Shown: positions 60,692-64,000 of the stretch, in pieces
Position numbering within the stretch: position 1 is the stretch's first letter
Layout: each line of letters opens with the position of its first letter
Origin: JAAFHZ01 sp964247085
Lineage (GTDB): Bacteria > Cyanobacteriota > Cyanobacteriia > Cyanobacteriales > Chamaesiphonaceae
NCBI GenBank assembly: GCA_964247085.1
Contig: CAXTSX010000008.1
Coordinates: 1 to 64,000, forward strand
Direction: 5' to 3'
DNA length: 64,000 nucleotides
Made by a program: the position numbers and the translations under genes
The notes under the pieces: model-generated
Seen by the model: only the letters and a program-made list of their open reading frames with translations
Told to the model about the DNA's origin: nothing
Databases searched by the model: none

Positions 60692-63600
60692 TTAGCTATA
60701 GTCATCTTCCTCTGGTTCATCAATGTTGCTGGCTTTTTCCCAATCATCGTCAACTTCGTCGCTGACTACTGGTCCGCCCATGGGCACGTTGTCTTCATCA
60801 TTGAAGCCATCTTTGCCAGTGGAGAAGATCGAGAAGCCCTCCGGTGATTCATCAAAATCATAGCGACGAGCGCTTTGATCATCCAGAATCATATCTTCGT
60901 CGGTACCGACCAAGTTACCTTCGTAGCCGTACATCATTCCCGCGCCCAGATCGCTGTCGAAGCTGGCCATTGATTCTTCGTAGGCATTGTAACCAGTACC
61001 CGCTGGAATCAATCGTCCGATGATCACGTTTTCTTTGAGACCACGTAACCAGTCTGATTTACCTTCGATCGCAGCTTCAGTCAGCACCCGAGTGGTTTCT
61101 TGGAAACTGGCGGCGGAGATAAAGCTATCGGTATTGAGCGATGCTTTGGTAATTCCCAACAACATCGGGGTATAAACGGCTGGTGCCGCACCTGTAATCG
61201 ACATGGCATCATTGACCTGCTCTACTTGGCGCAGTTCGATGAGTTCGCCTGGCAACATGGTGGTGTCGCCGCCGTCATCGATTCTGACCTTAGAAGTCAT
61301 CTGCCGGACGATTACTTCAATGTGTTTGTCGGAGATGTCTACCCCTTGGGATTGGTACACAGACTGCACTTCGTTCACCAAGAAAGACTGGGCTTTTTGG
61401 AGGGCGAGGAGAGCAGCTTCGTAAACATCATGGCTCTCGCGGTGATGTTCAAAGAAGGTTTCGAGGATCTCGTGGGGGTTACAAGGGCCATCGGTGAGCG
61501 GTTGACCAGCGGTCACTTCTTCACCGTCAGACACAATGATGTTTTGACCAGGGCCGAGGGGGTATTCAGCTACTAGGCCACCAGCTTCGATCACCTTGAT
61601 TTCTAGGGGTTCGCCATCATCGCTATAAACAACGGTGGCAGAACCATCCCGGCGGCAGAGAATACAAGCTTCTTTGGGCTTACGTGCTTCTAGTAGTTCT
61701 TCAATCCGGGGCAGACCTTGGATAATATCTCCGGTCTTGGCTCGTTCAAATACTAATAACACTAGATTGTCGCCCCGTTGGACTAAGTCGCCGTTGTCAA
61801 TGTGTAAGATGGCACCAGGCGATACTCGGTAGGGACGGGCTAGCCGTAGGACGATGCCATCTTGCCCGATTTCTAGTACTTGACCAGATTCGGGTGTGGA
61901 AATACCCACAGCAATTTCGCTGCCAGCTACGATTAATTGACCGACTTTGACATGGGCTGTTTCACCAGCCGTGTCAACGGTGATCCGATCGAGATCGCGA
62001 ATGACTAGTACGCGACGAACTAGTTCTTCTCCCTCCCGAATGCCGCGCACTTCACCGGGGTGTTTACAGCGAATTTCGGTACGAGCGACTACGGCGCCGG
62101 GCGCAATCTGCTGGCCATCGGTCACTAATGGTTCAGTGTAGGTACTACCACCCAGCGGATCGGCAGCGGTATCGCGCCGAATGACTAAGGATTCCAAGAT
62201 CACCAGTTGCAAACGGCTCACATCTGGGTTGTCTTCGTCGGGTACCAGCTCAATGTCTGCGGCTAACTGGGTGGCAGCAGAGGTTTCACCTTCCATTTCT
62301 AGTACTAGTTGGGTGCGGAGTAGTTCTACACCATCTACCGACTTGACCCGCTCCCCGTCTTTGTAAGGGACGCGCTGGACGGCTCGGAGTTCGATCGAAC
62401 TAGCACCGCCGGACTTATTGATCGATGCCTGGGATGGCATATTGGGTTCGTCAGGTACCTGGTACTCTACCACTGGTCGCAATAGTAAAGCCGATCCATC
62501 GGGGGTTTCGACATACTCTAAGTAGCGCATCTCGGTTACTTCGGCCAGTTCGGGGACTGGTTTTTGGCCAGGATTCACCAGAGTACCAGTGACTGATTGA
62601 CCAGTTTCTGGATCATCGAGTAAGAACAATTCACCAGGTTTAATGGTGATTTCGCGCAGAATATCGTTTTTCTGGACGATTTCGACAATCCCGCTGGTGG
62701 CACAGAAGATATCTTTAACAACTTCGGTACCAGCTTCCACGTACTGACCGTCTTCGACGTTCAGCAGAGTGATGTCTTTGTTGACTTCATGAGATTCTTC
62801 TGGCACCCACAGAATTGTACCGCCTTTGACTACTTCGTAGCCCTGCTTGGCTTTGCCTTTCTTTTGCACTTCGATGTCGGCATATTTAATAATGCCGCCA
62901 GTACGAGTGCGGTATTGATCGTCGATGAGTTCGGCGATCGGAGTTTGGTTCAGCACCTTGGTACCCGGTGGGGCGATCAGGTGAAAACGTTGACCTTGGG
63001 CTGTCGCTACGACATATCGATCACGACTGCCGCTACTTTCGACTGTGACAGTGGCATCATCAAGAGACACGGAAGCGGTGATAATATCAATTTCTCGCTC
63101 TCCACGTAGACGAACTACCCCACCATTGACGGAGATGAGTTTGGTCTCGGCTAACATGCCATCTAGAGCTACCGGTTCACCATTTTGAATGGCTGGTTCG
63201 GCTCCAGGTGGGAGGTTGTAAACTTCACCGGATAGCACCCAAACTAGACCACCCTTTTGGGCGATCCGGGTAGTATTACCCTGGCGATCGGTTTTTTCTT
63301 CAGGGGTAATGTCGGCAAATAGGACTTCACCTGCTAGATCTGTCGCTACGTCTTTAGTAGCTTTTTCAGTGGAACGCCGACCCTTGGCCAGAGCTACCTC
63401 GGCTAGCATGTCGCCAGCTTTGACTTCAGTGCCATCGGCAATCAGCAGCGTGGAACCAACCGTCAGTGAGAAAGTTTGTTTTTTGCCCTTGCCGCTGGGT
63501 TCCAAATAGAATTCGCCGTTGGCTTCGACCTGTTCTCGATCGTCCCCGTGGCGAGTCCGCATCGAGCGGGTGCGCAGGGTGCCGTAACGAATGGTGCCAT

Positions 63601-64000
63601 CGACCTTAGCACGTAGTTGTTTTTCTACTTCGCCAGTAAATACCCCACCAGTGTGGAAAGTCCGCATGGTGAGCTGGGTACCAGGTTCGCCGATAGACTG
63701 AGCAGCAATAATCCCGACAGCTTCCCCTAGATCCACCATTTTTACGTAGGCTAAACTCCAGCCATAGCAAGTCTGACAGATCGATCGGGCGGCTTCACAG
63801 GTCAGCGGTGAGCGCACATAAACTTCTTGTAAGTTCGCATCGCTGATTTTCTTGATCAGGGCTTCATCTAGTTCGTCATTGCGATCGCCCAACATTTCTT
63901 TGGTTTTGGGGTGATGCACCGGGGCGGCTAAGATCCGACCAAATAGTCGATCGCCAATCGGGATTAAGGTGCGTTCCCCATCCATCATGGGCCGCACAAA
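60692..64000 (-). CDS. rpoC2: DNA-directed RNA polymerase subunit beta'' (RpoC2), 5' end cut by window
   Basis: C-terminal part of the split beta' subunit found in cyanobacteria and plastids; 1103 codons are in the window and the frame stays open to base 64000, so the start lies outside. Marks: the zinc-site cysteines CEAARSICQTCYGWS, GEAVGIIAAQSIGEPGTQLTMRTFHTGG (trigger-loop region), a long insert of repeated beta modules (sandwich-barrel hybrid motifs) in the middle, and FISAASFQETTRVLTEAAIEGKSDWLRGLKENVIIGRLIPAGTG near the end. The acidic tail EEDDYS is usual. rpoB and rpoC1 should follow outside the window. Confidence 0.96.
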   Translation of the reverse strand, partial: FVRPMMDGERTLIPIGDRLFGRILAAPVHHPKTKEMLGDRNDELDEALIKKISDANLQEVYVRSPLTCEAARSICQTCYGWSLAYVKMVDLGEAVGIIAAQSIGEPGTQLTMRTFHTGGVFTGEVEKQLRAKVDGTIRYGTLRTRSMRTRHGDDREQVEANGEFYLEPSGKGKKQTFSLTVGSTLLIADGTEVKAGDMLAEVALAKGRRSTEKATKDVATDLAGEVLFADITPEEKTDRQGNTTRIAQKGGLVWVLSGEVYNLPPGAEPAIQNGEPVALDGMLAETKLISVNGGVVRLRGEREIDIITASVSLDDATVTVESSGSRDRYVVATAQGQRFHLIAPPGTKVLNQTPIAELIDDQYRTRTGGIIKYADIEVQKKGKAKQGYEVVKGGTILWVPEESHEVNKDITLLNVEDGQYVEAGTEVVKDIFCATSGIVEIVQKNDILREITIKPGELFLLDDPETGQSVTGTLVNPGQKPVPELAEVTEMRYLEYVETPDGSALLLRPVVEYQVPDEPNMPSQASINKSGGASSIELRAVQRVPYKDGERVKSVDGVELLRTQLVLEMEGETSAATQLAADIELVPDEDNPDVSRLQLVILESLVIRRDTAADPLGGSTYTEPLVTDGQQIAPGAVVARTEIRCKHPGEVRGIREGEELVRRVLVIRDLDRITVDTAGETAHVKVGQLIVAGSEIAVGISTPESGQVLEIGQDGIVLRLARPYRVSPGAILHIDNGDLVQRGDNLVLLVFERAKTGDIIQGLPRIEELLEARKPKEACILCRRDGSATVVYSDDGEPLEIKVIEAGGLVAEYPLGPGQNIIVSDGEEVTAGQPLTDGPCNPHEILETFFEHHRESHDVYEAALLALQKAQSFLVNEVQSVYQSQGVDISDKHIEVIVRQMTSKVRIDDGGDTTMLPGELIELRQVEQVNDAMSITGAAPAVYTPMLLGITKASLNTDSFISAASFQETTRVLTEAAIEGKSDWLRGLKENVIIGRLIPAGTGYNAYEESMASFDSDLGAGMMYGYEGNLVGTDEDMILDDQSARRYDFDESPEGFSIFSTGKDGFNDEDNVPMGGPVVSDEVDDDWEKASNIDEPEEDDYS

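Noticed and set aside
1..64000. CRISPR array
   Set aside because: No regularly spaced direct repeats of CRISPR size were seen.
1..64000. Insertion sequences or prophage
   Set aside because: No transposase, integrase or phage structural gene was recognised, even near the AT-rich segments.

Overview
The window is a contiguous piece of a cyanobacterial chromosome. Photosystem I genes (psaF, psaJ, psaL, psaM), two phycobiliprotein lyases, an NblB-type HEAT-repeat protein, split RNA polymerase gene rpoC2, a fused panC/cmk, an Rre1/Ycf29-type regulator and very frequent CGATCG/GCGATCGC (HIP1-type) words all point that way. The genus cannot be fixed from the sequence alone; phycobilisome genes rule out a chlorophyll-b-only Prochlorococcus type.

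Layout. 0-6.6 kb: pantothenate and housekeeping genes (panC/cmk cut by the left edge, GNAT, miaE, PP2A-type phosphatase, M48 protease, DUF4330, panB overlapping a KDPG aldolase). 6.7-9.6 kb: a large RTX metzincin-like exoprotein. 9.7-14.1 kb: Trp-rich small protein, CpdA-like phosphodiesterase, an unknown protein, a Rieske-oxygenase remnant, and a Ser/Thr kinase fused to an extracytoplasmic PstS-like domain. 14.1-24.5 kb: Uma2 protein, rpe, a divergent subtilase, tRNA-Pro, a truncated hydrolase carrying a duplicated piece of the neighbouring TauE-like gene, cbiA, a sugar permease, a decayed permease and an orphan substrate-binding lipoprotein. 24.7-28.2 kb: an AAA+ ATPase/S8 protease pair of the IetAS type (anti-phage or plasmid-stability module), AT-rich and poor in CGATCG, so probably acquired. 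28.4-40.5 kb: core genes ruvA, gyrA, psaM, terC-like, ferredoxin-like, rre1-like, radC, EF-G-like, psaL-psaJ-psaF, tsaD. 40.6-47.5 kb: a surface-glycan cluster (two GT4, one GT2, GT61, methyltransferase, HlpA-like), whose part after 43.1 kb is AT-rich and nearly free of CGATCG. 47.7-60.6 kb: a frameshifted Uma2 gene, HerA-like ATPase, solute-binding lipoprotein, two CpcS/CpeS lyases, cobT-like gene, DUF2232 protein, tRNA-Ile2, cysK, J-domain protein, histidine kinase, nblB-like gene and a small ferredoxin. 60.7-64 kb: rpoC2 running off the right edge.

How they fit together: psaF, psaJ, psaL and psaM all supply small photosystem I subunits; the two lyases and the NblB-like protein serve phycobilisome assembly and turnover; panB and panC feed coenzyme A synthesis; cbiA and the cobT-like gene serve corrinoid synthesis. 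The main accessory interest is the IetAS-like pair, the kinase/PstS fusion, and several visible decay or rearrangement events (C7 homopolymer frameshift in Uma2, duplicated TauE 3' end, permease and Rieske remnants). Two photosystem genes, psaJ and psaM, are very short and easy to miss. All functional calls rest on reading motifs by eye; no database search was run.
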